A DNA stretch of 59,272 bases from an uncultured Clostridia bacterium (GTDB taxonomy: Bacteria > Bacillota > Clostridia > TANB77 > CAG-508), in NCBI GenBank assembly GCA_934154445.1, contig CAKPGC010000010.1, forward strand, positions 1 through 59,272, given 5' to 3'. Shown here one piece after another: positions 33,521 through 41,971 of this stretch. The notes below the pieces were generated by a model. It ran no database searches and was not told the origin of the DNA. It saw only the letters and a program-made list of their open reading frames with translations. Made by a program: the position numbers and the translations under genes. Position 1 is the stretch's first letter. The number at the start of each line of letters is the position of its first letter.

Positions 33521-35095
33521 CTATTTTTTCATTGTTTGTTTTATATATTCAATTTCTTCTTCTGCATTTAATCTCATAAATATTGGTTCACCTTTTTCAA
33601 TTACTTTTGTATTTTTAATTTTGTCATAATCTTTTAGGCTCTCCCAAGTTTTTAAAGATTCGTCTGTAATTCCGATTTGTCTTAATATATTTTCAGATGT
33701 TTCGTCCATAAATGGTTTTATCAATATTGCTATTTTTCTCAAATTTTCTATTAAATGATACATTGCTGATTTTAATTTTTCTGTATCTTCTTCTTTTGCT
33801 AGTTGCCACGGCATTGTTTCATCAATGTATTTATTTGTTCTTGATACCAAATTCCAAATTTCTTGTAATGAACTTGCTATTTCAAAGTTTTCAAATAATT
33901 TTTCAAATTTTTCTATTTGTTCTGTACAATTTTTTTCTAATTCTGAATCAACTTCATTTGGAGTTCCATTATATTCTGGTACTTGTCCTTCAAAGTATTT
34001 GTTAACCATTGATACTGTTCTGTTTAATAAATTACTTAAATCATTACATAAATCGAAATTATATCTTTCAACAAACTCTTCTGGTGTAAAAAGTCCATCT
34101 TGTGATGTTGGCATTTCTCTTAATAGAAAATATTTTGTTGCATCTAAGCCATATCTATCTATTAAATCCTCTGGATAAATTACGTTTCCTTTTGATTTAC
34201 TCATTTTCCCGTCTTTCATTGTTATCCAGTTATGAACAAATATTGTTTTTGGTAATGGTAAATCTAACGCCATCAAGAAAATTGGCCAATATATCAAATG
34301 GAATCTTGCAATATCTTTTCCTACAACATGAACATCTGCAGGCCAGAATTTTTTGAATAGTGTTTCATCATCTGACATATATCCTAATGCAGTAATGTAA
34401 TTCGTTAAAGCATCTAGCCATACATATACTACATGTTTTGGGTCTTTTAATACTTTAATTCCCCAATCAAATGATGTTCTTGTTACGCATAAATCTTCTA
34501 GTCCTGGTTTTATAAAATTGTTTATCATTTCTTGTTTTCTATATTCTGGTTTGACAAAATCCGGATGTTCGTCATAATATTTTAAAAGTCTATCCGCATA
34601 TTTTTTCATATTGAAGAAGTATGCTTCTTCTTTCATTGGAACTACTTCTCTTCCGCAATCTGGACATTTTCCATCAACTAATTGTGTTTCTGTAAAAAAT
34701 GTTTCACAAGGTACACAGTAAAGACCTTGATACTCACCTTTATAAATATCTCCTTGTTCCATAAATTTGTCAAATATTTTTTGAACTACTTTTTCATGTC
34801 TTTCGTCTGTTGTTCTTATGAAATCATCATATTGTATGTCCATTTTTGCCCATAATTCTTTTGCTAATTCCGCCATTTTATCTACATATTGTTGTGGCGT
34901 TTCTCCTGCTTCTTTTGCTTTTATTTCTATTTTTTGTCCATGTTCGTCTGTTCCTGTTAACATGTAACATTCTTTTCCTTTTAATTTATTGTATCTTTTT
35001 AGTGCATCTACTACTACTGTTGAGTATGCTGTTCCTATATGGAATTTTCCGCTTGGATAGTATATTGGTGTTGTTACATAAAATGTTTCTTTCAT
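33521..35095 (-). CDS. metG: Methionyl-tRNA synthetase
   Basis: The 524-residue class I synthetase charges tRNA-Met. HIGT stands at 19-22 for the HIGH motif, TGTDEHG follows, a four-cysteine zinc knuckle lies at about 127, 130, 144 and 147, and KMSKS at 297-301. The helical anticodon-binding domain ends the protein. The C-terminal EMAP-like tRNA-binding domain found in many MetRS (about 640-680 residues) is absent, which is common in short forms. AAGGAAGAGG precedes the ATG. No T-box leader was seen upstream. Confidence 0.97.
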   Translation of the reverse strand: MKETFYVTTPIYYPSGKFHIGTAYSTVVVDALKRYNKLKGKECYMLTGTDEHGQKIEIKAKEAGETPQQYVDKMAELAKELWAKMDIQYDDFIRTTDERHEKVVQKIFDKFMEQGDIYKGEYQGLYCVPCETFFTETQLVDGKCPDCGREVVPMKEEAYFFNMKKYADRLLKYYDEHPDFVKPEYRKQEMINNFIKPGLEDLCVTRTSFDWGIKVLKDPKHVVYVWLDALTNYITALGYMSDDETLFKKFWPADVHVVGKDIARFHLIYWPIFLMALDLPLPKTIFVHNWITMKDGKMSKSKGNVIYPEDLIDRYGLDATKYFLLREMPTSQDGLFTPEEFVERYNFDLCNDLSNLLNRTVSMVNKYFEGQVPEYNGTPNEVDSELEKNCTEQIEKFEKLFENFEIASSLQEIWNLVSRTNKYIDETMPWQLAKEEDTEKLKSAMYHLIENLRKIAILIKPFMDETSENILRQIGITDESLKTWESLKDYDKIKNTKVIEKGEPIFMRLNAEEEIEYIKQTMKK

Positions 35096-35251
35096 TTTAC
35101 CTCTTCCTTCCTTTTAGTTTTTGCTGTTTAAATTTTATGTTTTGGCTAAAACCTTTTTCTCTTATTTTTTCCTACTTATGTTATCACATTTTTGATGGTT
35201 TGTCTATAAATATATTTAATTCTCTTTTTTTATTCAATTCTTATATATCTA

Positions 35252-35280
35252 TTGTAGCCTCCATTTTGTTATGGTATAAT
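35252..35280 (+). promoter_or_regulatory. Candidate promoter of the murT-gatD fusion gene
   Basis: TTGTAG (35252-35257), a 17-base spacer and a perfect TATAAT (35275-35280) lie about 60 bases before the ATG, in the gap shared with the divergent metG. Confidence 0.5.
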
Positions 35281-35343
35281 CTACTAAAATTATTTTTGTA
35301 ATATATACTCAATATAATCACAATTTTGAAGGGACTGATAAAA

Positions 35344-37515
35344 ATGAAAAACTTTTTCATAATCTTAGCAATGAAAATACTAAATTTAATACTAAAAATA
35401 TGTCATAAAAACGGAGGAAACTTTCTTGGAAAAATTGCATTTGACTGGAATCCAGAAATATTCAAATATTTTAAAGTCAACTGTCCAGTAATCGCAGTAT
35501 CTGCTACAAATGGAAAAACAATGACAAATAACTGTATAGGTTATACTTTAAAAACAGCTGGATACAAGGTAATAAGTAATGTTGAAGGAAACAACATGGA
35601 AACTGGTATTCTTTCAACCATTTTAAAAAGTTGTACTTTAACCGGAAAAATCAAAGCAGATTACTTGGTTTTTGAAATTGACGAAAGCTATATTCCTGTT
35701 GTATTTAAGGATTTCAGATTAGACACACTAGTAATTCTAAATTTCTTCCGTGATCAACTAGATAGAAATGGTGAAGTTGAATCTTTAATCTTAAGAATAA
35801 ATGAATTTTTAAAAACTTATAATGGAAATTTAATTTTAAATAATGATGACCCAAATGTTGCAAGACTTGGACAAGCAAATCCAAATAATAAAAATGTTTA
35901 TTATTTTAGTGTTGATAAATACAAATTTGCAACAGAACAAATTAAAGAAGCCGGAGAAGGTAAGTTCTGTCCATTCTGCAAAACTAGACTAGAATATGAG
36001 TATTATCAATATTCACATGTTGGAAAGTTTAAATGTCCAAATTGTAATTTTGGTGATAATAAAATTTATAAATTAGCAACAAATGTAGATTTAAAAAATA
36101 GATGTTTTGATATTGACGGAAACACTTACAAAATAAATGGAAATAGCATTTATTTAATTTACAACTATACTGCTGTATATTCAGTTTGCAGTTTATACAA
36201 GATTTCAAATGATACTGTAAAAAAAGCATTTTCAACATTTGCTTTAAACAATGGACGTTTGGAAGAAATTAAAATAAATAACATTCAAACTATAATAAAT
36301 TTAGCCAAAAATCCAACTGGAAGTAATGTTAGCTTACGTATTTTAAATGAAGATGATTCAGAAAAAGAATTACTATTTGTTTTAAATGATAACATAGCCG
36401 ATGGATTTGATGTTTCTTGGATTTGGGATATTAATTTTAATAATTTAAATAATGTTTCTAGAATTGTGACTTCAGGAACTCGTGCTTATGATATAGCAAT
36501 AAGAATAAAAACCAGTGGATTTCCAGCTGAAAAAATCGAACCATATTTGAGTTTGGAAGATGCTGTTATAGCTTTATATAAAACTGATGTTAAAAAATAT
36601 GTTATTGCTAATTATACATCTCTACAACCTACTAGACATGAGTTGAGAAAATTTAATGAGATGAATAAAAATAATAATATTACTGATATTAAGACAAGTA
36701 ATATTTCTAATGTTGAAAATACTGAATTGGACACAAAAGATAACGTCAAAGTCATTGATAATTTACAATTTCAAAACAATGAAGAAAAATCAATAAAAAT
36801 TTTATATTTATACCCTGATATGTTAGAACTTTATGGCGATTATGGAAATATACAAGTTTTAAAATATAGAATTGAATCTCGTGGATACAAAGCAATTATA
36901 GATAGATATTCAATTGGTGATACTGCTCCAGACTTTAATAATTATGACATTGTTTTCGCTGGTGGTGGTGCTGATAATGAACAAAGTATTTTAGCTGAAG
37001 ATTTGGTAAAATATAAAGATAATATAAAAGATGCTGTTGAAAATGGTGTATTCTTTCTACTTATCTGTGGTGCTTATCAATTATTTGGTAAATACTACAA
37101 AGGTGTTGAAGGTAACATTATTCCAGGACTTGAAGTTTTTGATTACTACACTGTTGCTAACCCTGATAGAAAGAAAAGATGCATTGGAAATATTGTTATA
37201 GAAACTAAAGTAGGTAATGTTATTGGTTTCGAAAATCATGGTGGTCAAACTTTTGATATTTCTAATTCCTTCGGTAATGTTTTGTTTGGAAATGGTAACA
37301 AATTTGGTGATTCAGAAGAAGGCTTCTTTAAAAATAACGTTATTGCAACTTATTTACATGGTCCACTTCTTTCTAAAAATCCTGAACTTTGCGATTATAT
37401 TATCAAATATTGCTTGGATAGAAAATATAATGAAGTTGTTACATTAGCGCCTTTAAATGATAAATTTGAGAATTTATGTAGAGAACAATTATTAAATAGA
37501 TTTTTAGAAAAATAA
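35344..37515 (+). CDS. murT-gatD: MurT-GatD fusion: lipid II isoglutaminyl synthase
   Basis: This single 723-residue frame joins two enzymes that are normally separate subunits. Residues about 1-434 are MurT: Mur-ligase ATP site VSATNGKTMT (about 52-61), a CPFC...CPNC zinc ribbon (Cys about 209, 212, 231, 234), GRLEEI, and a DUF1727 domain with DGFDVSWIWD. A polar Asn-rich linker (about 435-482) leads to GatD (about 483-723), a class I glutaminase-like domain with YPDMLELYGDYGNI, the catalytic Cys in LICGAYQLFG (about 575) and His in TYLHGPLL (about 672). The complex amidates D-Glu of lipid II to D-isoglutamine. The ATG follows GAAGGG; an upstream TTG is possible. No frame break lies in the linker. 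Confidence 0.93.
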   Translation: MKNFFIILAMKILNLILKICHKNGGNFLGKIAFDWNPEIFKYFKVNCPVIAVSATNGKTMTNNCIGYTLKTAGYKVISNVEGNNMETGILSTILKSCTLTGKIKADYLVFEIDESYIPVVFKDFRLDTLVILNFFRDQLDRNGEVESLILRINEFLKTYNGNLILNNDDPNVARLGQANPNNKNVYYFSVDKYKFATEQIKEAGEGKFCPFCKTRLEYEYYQYSHVGKFKCPNCNFGDNKIYKLATNVDLKNRCFDIDGNTYKINGNSIYLIYNYTAVYSVCSLYKISNDTVKKAFSTFALNNGRLEEIKINNIQTIINLAKNPTGSNVSLRILNEDDSEKELLFVLNDNIADGFDVSWIWDINFNNLNNVSRIVTSGTRAYDIAIRIKTSGFPAEKIEPYLSLEDAVIALYKTDVKKYVIANYTSLQPTRHELRKFNEMNKNNNITDIKTSNISNVENTELDTKDNVKVIDNLQFQNNEEKSIKILYLYPDMLELYGDYGNIQVLKYRIESRGYKAIIDRYSIGDTAPDFNNYDIVFAGGGADNEQSILAEDLVKYKDNIKDAVENGVFFLLICGAYQLFGKYYKGVEGNIIPGLEVFDYYTVANPDRKKRCIGNIVIETKVGNVIGFENHGGQTFDISNSFGNVLFGNGNKFGDSEEGFFKNNVIATYLHGPLLSKNPELCDYIIKYCLDRKYNEVVTLAPLNDKFENLCREQLLNRFLEK

Positions 37516-37535
37516 AAATATCCTTAAGTAATAAA

Positions 37536-37564
37536 TAAAACCTCGATTTAAAATCGAGGTTTTA
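37536..37564. terminator. Bidirectional terminator between murT-gatD and the HNH gene
   Basis: AAAACCTCGATTT pairs perfectly with AAATCGAGGTTTT with almost no loop, flanked by A and T tracts on both strands. It serves both convergent genes. Confidence 0.9.
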
Positions 37565-37571
37565 TTTGGTG

Positions 37572-38234
37572 TTACATTATAACTTCCACATTTTCCAATT
37601 CAATTGTAGGCAAACTAGTTATCAGATTATTTTTGGCATAAATTACGGAATAAAATCCATCTAAAAGGAATCCATTTCTATCTACTATAATTGGCTTAGG
37701 AATATGTCCATACTCTAAATAAAAGCTTTCAATTTTCTTGTATTTAGTTGTTTTTGTACAATCTCCTAACCGTACTTCAACTATAATAGATGAAATTTCT
37801 CTCTTGGAAATCCATTCTCTGGGAATCTCAAAGTCATACCACTTTTTTATAAACTCTTTGTATTCCTTCAAATCTTTCCAGAAAGCTTTGTGTTTTCCAA
37901 CTCTCTTGAGTTCCAAATATTTTTCATATTGCACTTTTGTCATATCAGATTTTTTATTATTACATTCCTGACATGATGGCAATAAGTTGTTAGTAATAGT
38001 TGGTCCTCCCATATCTTGTGGATAAATATGATCCATAGTCATTTTTCTGTCCTTAAATGTTTTGTTGCAATATTTACATATATGCTTTCCTCCATGGATT
38101 TTATAAGTTAGTTGATAAACTACATACCGATATGATGCTTCCTTTTGAATTTTCAATATTCCGTTTTCAATATATGCTTTATTTTTCTGTCTTTCATCTC
38201 CTATAGAAAATTCCTCTGGTAAATCCATAATCAT
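37572..38234 (-). CDS. HNH endonuclease-like protein with a ParB-like C-terminal segment
   Basis: The 220-residue protein has a central HNH nuclease: CKYCNKTFKDRK, MTMDHIYPQDMGGP (the catalytic His in DHI) and NLLPSCQECNNKKSD, giving a CxxC...CxxC zinc-stabilised beta-beta-alpha-metal fold. The C-terminus (about 180-215) reads KPIIVDRNGFLLDGFYSVIY, which resembles the start of a ParB/sulfiredoxin domain (I-VDxNGxLLDG). AAAGGAGG lies seven bases before the ATG used. It stands alone between terminators. It could be a restriction-like nuclease or mobile-intron relative; no partner methylase is present. Confidence 0.8.
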   Translation of the reverse strand: MIMDLPEEFSIGDERQKNKAYIENGILKIQKEASYRYVVYQLTYKIHGGKHICKYCNKTFKDRKMTMDHIYPQDMGGPTITNNLLPSCQECNNKKSDMTKVQYEKYLELKRVGKHKAFWKDLKEYKEFIKKWYDFEIPREWISKREISSIIVEVRLGDCTKTTKYKKIESFYLEYGHIPKPIIVDRNGFLLDGFYSVIYAKNNLITSLPTIELENVEVIM

Positions 38235-38280
38235 AGATACTACCTCCTTTGCTTTTTTCAAATTATATAAGCAAATATAA

Positions 38281-38308
38281 AAAATAGCAAGAAAATCTTA
38301 CTATTTTT
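38281..38308 (-). terminator. Intrinsic terminator of nrdD-nrdG
   Basis: AAAATAGCAAGA pairs with TCTTACTATTTT (one mismatch) 34 bases after the nrdG stop. The T run TTTTTTATATT follows on the minus strand. Confidence 0.8.
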
Positions 38309-38341
38309 TATAATTTAAAATTTACTATTTAAATTTATTTT

Positions 38342-38869
38342 CTATCTATATTGTTCTTCTTTTACTATTTTTCCAGTCTTAAGACTCTCTTTAACATCCA
38401 AAATTTTTTGATTAGAAGATCCTCTAAATTGCAATTTTAAATCCTTTTTATCTTCTTCAAATTTCCCATCAACAATTACATCTATATATTTTAGTAGTTC
38501 TTTAGTAGTTTCACTATTTTTAGCCATTGTTCCCATAACATCTTTTTCGAAATCGAAACCAGTATAGCACCATATATTTTTGTTTGGAAACTTTTCTTTA
38601 ACTTTTTTCACTAATGGCAAAAGTCCTTCTTGATTTTTTGGTTCTAATGGTTCTCCACCTAAAAGTGAAAGTCCTTCAATATAATCGTGATTCATAAAAT
38701 TAATTATTTTTTCTTCTTCTTTCTCAGTAAATTTATTGCCATAATTAAAATCCCATGCACATTGATTAAAACATCCTTTACAGTGATGATTACATCCGCT
38801 AACAAATAAAGAAACTCTAACTCCTTCTCCATTGGCTACATCAATTTTTTTTATATCAGCATAATTCAT
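38342..38869 (-). CDS. nrdG: Anaerobic ribonucleotide reductase activating protein
   Basis: NrdG is the radical-SAM enzyme that puts the glycyl radical on NrdD. The 175-residue protein has the cluster motif CNHHCKGC (Cys 26, 30, 33) and LSLLGGEPLEPKN, the GGE SAM-binding element. Length is normal. It lies 27 bases after nrdD, with GGGGG before the ATG. A pair of lysines and charged tail end the protein. Together with nrdD it supplies deoxynucleotides without oxygen. Confidence 0.95.
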   Translation of the reverse strand: MNYADIKKIDVANGEGVRVSLFVSGCNHHCKGCFNQCAWDFNYGNKFTEKEEEKIINFMNHDYIEGLSLLGGEPLEPKNQEGLLPLVKKVKEKFPNKNIWCYTGFDFEKDVMGTMAKNSETTKELLKYIDVIVDGKFEEDKKDLKLQFRGSSNQKILDVKESLKTGKIVKEEQYR

Positions 38870-38896
38870 AATATCCCCCTAAACCTTCGTCTGAAA

Positions 38897-41023
38897 TTAT
38901 AAATGTAAAACTCTTTGTTTTATTTCTTTTGTTTTTCCTGCATTCCAGAAATTTTCTCCTAAATATCCACATGTACGTCTAACAACATTCATCTTACTAT
39001 GATCTTTGTTTCCACAGTTTGGGCATTCCCATTCATTATCATCATTTATAATAATCTCACCATCAAATCCGCAAACATGGCAATAATCTGATTTAGTATT
39101 AAATTCTGCATATTGAATATTATCATAAATAAATTTAACAGCTGTTTCTAATGCTGGTATATTATGTTGCATATTTGGTATTTCAACATAAGATATTGCT
39201 CCTCCTGTAGATAAATTTTGGAATTCACTCTCAAATGTAAGCTTATCAAATGCATCTATTTTTTCTCTAACATCTACATGGTATGAATTTGTGTAATATC
39301 CTTTATCTGTTACATCCTTTATCGTTCCATACTTTTCTTTATCTATTCTTGCAAATTTATAACACAAACTCTCTGCTGGTGTTCCATATAAAGCAAATCC
39401 GATATTTGTTTCTTTTTTCCATTTAGCTGCTGTTTCATTTAAATGTTTCATTACTTTAAGAGCAAAATCATGTCCTTCTGGAGTTGTATGAGATACGCCT
39501 TTCATCAATTTTGTCATTTCATATATTCCTATATATCCTAATGACATTGTTGAATATCCATTATATAATAATTTATCTATTTTTTCACCTTTTGCTAATC
39601 TGGATATTGCACCATATTGCCAATGTATTGGACTAATATCAGATTTTGTTCCTAGTAAAGCATAATGCCTACACATTAAAGCTTCTTTACAAAGTTCAAG
39701 TCTTTCATCTAATAATTTCCAGAATGCATCTTCATCACCATCTGCAATTATTGCAATTTGTGGTAAATTAATACTAACAACACCTTGGTTGAATCTTCCT
39801 TCAAATTTATAATTGCCTTTTTCATCTTTCCATGGTGATAAGAAACTTCTACATCCCATTGGACTAAATACATTTCCTTCATAATTTTCTCTCATTTTCT
39901 TTGCTGATATGTAGTCAGGATACATTCTTTTTGCAGAACATTTAACAGCCAATTTTGTTAAATAATCATATTTTCCACCTTTCAAGCAATTATGTTCATC
40001 TAAAACGTATACCAATTTAGGAAAAGCTGGTGTTACATATACTCCTACCTCATTTTTTATTCCCTCATACCTTTGTCTTAAAATTTCTTCAATTATCATT
40101 GCATTTTCTTTAATATAAGGATCATCTTCTTCCAAATGTAAAAATAAAGTTACAAATGGTGATTGCCCATTAGTTGTCATTAATGTATTTATTTGATACT
40201 GAATTGTTTGAACACCTGCTTTTAATTCAGCTTTTAATCTATCTTGTACCAATTCTTCTAAAATTTGATTTGATAATTTTCCCTTATATTTTTTATCTAA
40301 TTCGTCTTTAAATTTATCATAGCTTTTTCTTAAATATTTTCCTAAGTGTTTCATATCAACAGATTGTCCACCATATTGGTTACTTGCAACTGCTGCAATT
40401 ATTTGTGTTGTCACTGTACATGCTACTTGAAAGCTTTTAGGACTCTCTATTAATTTTCCATTCATTACTGTACCATTATCTAACATATCTTCTATATTAA
40501 TTAAACAACAATTAAATATTGGTTGTACAAAATAATCAGCATCGTGAAAATGCAAAATTCCATCTTGATGTGCTTTTACTATTTTTTCAGGCAATAACAA
40601 TCTATTTGTTAAATCTCTTGAAACTTCTCCTGCTATGTAATCCCTTTGAGTTGAAGCTAGCATAGTATTTTTATTAGAATTCTCTTCTGCTAACTCTTTA
40701 TTTTCATTTCTTATTAATCCTAAAATTGATTGATCTGTTGTATTTGCTTTTCTAACTAATGCTCTTGTATATCTATATACTATATATTTTTTCGCTAATT
40801 CATATTTTCCTATATCCATCAATTTTTCTTCTATTATATCTTGAACATCTTCTACAAGCATTCTTTTTTTGCCAAAATCTTCTATATATTCAATTATATT
40901 TTTTATTTCTTCTTTAGTAGCTTTTTCTTTTCCCTTTACCTCTTGATTTGCTTTTTCAATTGCTATTGAGATTTTTTGTCTATCATAATCTACAACTCTT
41001 CCATCCCTTTTAATGATTTTCAT
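38897..41023 (-). CDS. nrdD: Anaerobic (class III) ribonucleoside-triphosphate reductase
   Basis: NrdD reduces NTPs to dNTPs using a glycyl radical. The 708-residue protein begins MKIIKRDGRVVDYDRQKI, an ATP-cone allosteric domain (about 1-95). Catalytic-barrel segments include FHDADYF, QVACTVTTQIIAAVASNQYGGQS, SPMGCRSFLSPW and RFNQGVVSINLPQIAI. A CHVCGF...CPNCGN zinc site follows, and RTCGYLGENF holds the radical Gly (about 686). In-frame codons upstream of 41023 are ignored because AAGGAGG is placed for the ATG used. It is divergent from a Crp/Fnr regulator, with a palindrome centred about 41 bases before its predicted transcription start. Confidence 0.97.
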   Translation of the reverse strand: MKIIKRDGRVVDYDRQKISIAIEKANQEVKGKEKATKEEIKNIIEYIEDFGKKRMLVEDVQDIIEEKLMDIGKYELAKKYIVYRYTRALVRKANTTDQSILGLIRNENKELAEENSNKNTMLASTQRDYIAGEVSRDLTNRLLLPEKIVKAHQDGILHFHDADYFVQPIFNCCLINIEDMLDNGTVMNGKLIESPKSFQVACTVTTQIIAAVASNQYGGQSVDMKHLGKYLRKSYDKFKDELDKKYKGKLSNQILEELVQDRLKAELKAGVQTIQYQINTLMTTNGQSPFVTLFLHLEEDDPYIKENAMIIEEILRQRYEGIKNEVGVYVTPAFPKLVYVLDEHNCLKGGKYDYLTKLAVKCSAKRMYPDYISAKKMRENYEGNVFSPMGCRSFLSPWKDEKGNYKFEGRFNQGVVSINLPQIAIIADGDEDAFWKLLDERLELCKEALMCRHYALLGTKSDISPIHWQYGAISRLAKGEKIDKLLYNGYSTMSLGYIGIYEMTKLMKGVSHTTPEGHDFALKVMKHLNETAAKWKKETNIGFALYGTPAESLCYKFARIDKEKYGTIKDVTDKGYYTNSYHVDVREKIDAFDKLTFESEFQNLSTGGAISYVEIPNMQHNIPALETAVKFIYDNIQYAEFNTKSDYCHVCGFDGEIIINDDNEWECPNCGNKDHSKMNVVRRTCGYLGENFWNAGKTKEIKQRVLHL

Positions 41024-41074
41024 TTTTGCATTTCCTCCTTTATTTCTTTCAACATATAATGTACGATTGTGTTT

Positions 41075-41115
41075 ATTATATATCAACAAAATCTATTTTC
41101 CGTTGCAAAAGCAAC
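41075..41115 (-). promoter_or_regulatory. nrdD promoter with class-II-type Crp/Fnr palindrome
   Basis: The -10 TATAAT lies at 41075-41080 on the minus strand. The -35 (ACGGAA) is poor. The palindrome GTTGCAAAAGCAAC (41102-41115) is centred about 40.5 bases before the likely start, the position used by Crp/Fnr activators that touch sigma and alpha. A weak -35 fits activator dependence. Confidence 0.65.
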
Positions 41116-41201
41116 ATTTTTCAAAAATTTTTTTCTATGTTCTTTTTGGTTGCTTATCTCTAAAGTTTGACGTTTTATTACATTTTTATTACATTTTTTT
41201 A

Positions 41202-41231
41202 GTTGCATTTGCAACCTTTTTGTTGTATAAT
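41202..41231 (+). promoter_or_regulatory. Promoter of the Crp/Fnr gene, overlapped by its palindrome
   Basis: TTGCAT (41203-41208), a 17-base spacer and TATAAT (41226-41231). The palindrome GTTGCATTTGCAAC (41202-41215) covers the -35 box, so binding should repress. It lies exactly 100 bp from the sister palindrome of nrdD. Confidence 0.65.
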
Positions 41232-41260
41232 ACAAAAAATCAAATTCGGAGGAATTTATT

Positions 41261-41890
41261 ATGGATTCTAAATTAGATACAGAAAAATTTTTAAAAGACT
41301 TTTCTTCTATCTGTAAAAATGCTCAAAAAAAATCTTTTAAAAAAAATCAAACAATAACAACATATATTCAAAAGAGGAATCAAATTTGTATCTTAATTGA
41401 TGGAGAGGCTGATTTGGTTAGATACGACTCAAATGGAGGTAAATCAATCATAGAGCATTTTACTAAAAATGATATTTTTGGGGAAGCCTTTTACATAGTT
41501 ACAATAAACAATGAACTTTCAGTTGAAGCAAAAAAAAATTGTGAAATTCTATTTTTTATTTATGATAACATCCATCAAAAATGTAGAAATAACTGTAAAT
41601 TTCATCAATCTTTATCAGAAAACTTTTCTAATTTAATATTGAATAAAGTTACTGATTTAAATACTAGAGTTGAAATCTTAACTAAACGTTCTATTCGTGA
41701 AAAATTACGTGGATATTTTAACATTTTATCTACTAGAAATTTAAGTAAAACTTTTTTGTTACCATTTTCTTTAACTGATTTAGCTGATTACTTAAGTGTT
41801 GATAGAAGTGCTATGATGAGAGAATTAAAGTCTCTAAAAGATGAAGGATTTATTAAAAAAAATGGAAATAAAATTACTCTTTTATATTAA
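41261..41890 (+). CDS. Crp/Fnr-family transcriptional regulator
   Basis: The 209-residue protein has a cyclic-nucleotide-binding-like beta-roll (about 20-115: QICILIDGEADLVRYDSNGG, FGEAFYIV), a dimer helix (about 120-145) and a C-terminal winged helix with LTDLADYLSVDRSAMMRELKSLKD, the HTH recognition region. A cluster CRNNCKFH (about 108-115) and Cys18 could bind an Fe-S cluster or haem, but this is not the standard FNR spacing. GGAGG precedes the ATG. Divergent placement from nrdD and two shared palindromes suggest it controls anaerobic dNTP synthesis and itself. The signal is unknown (redox, NO or haem are candidates). Confidence 0.88.
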   Translation: MDSKLDTEKFLKDFSSICKNAQKKSFKKNQTITTYIQKRNQICILIDGEADLVRYDSNGGKSIIEHFTKNDIFGEAFYIVTINNELSVEAKKNCEILFFIYDNIHQKCRNNCKFHQSLSENFSNLILNKVTDLNTRVEILTKRSIREKLRGYFNILSTRNLSKTFLLPFSLTDLADYLSVDRSAMMRELKSLKDEGFIKKNGNKITLLY

Positions 41891-41922
41891 TAATAACACC
41901 TTTAAAAATTTTCTTAAAATAC

Positions 41923-41961
41923 AAAAAAGTTCAAACAAAATATTTCTGTTTGAACTTTTTT
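41923..41961. terminator. Bidirectional terminator between the Crp/Fnr gene and hisS
   Basis: AAAAAAGTTCAAACA pairs perfectly with TGTTTGAACTTTTTT around a nine-base loop. It serves both convergent genes. Confidence 0.9.
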
Positions 41962-41971
41962 ATATTTTACT

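Noticed and set aside
35096..35325. T-box leader for metG
   Set aside because: No T-box sequence or specifier-loop structure found; the same holds upstream of hisS and alaS.
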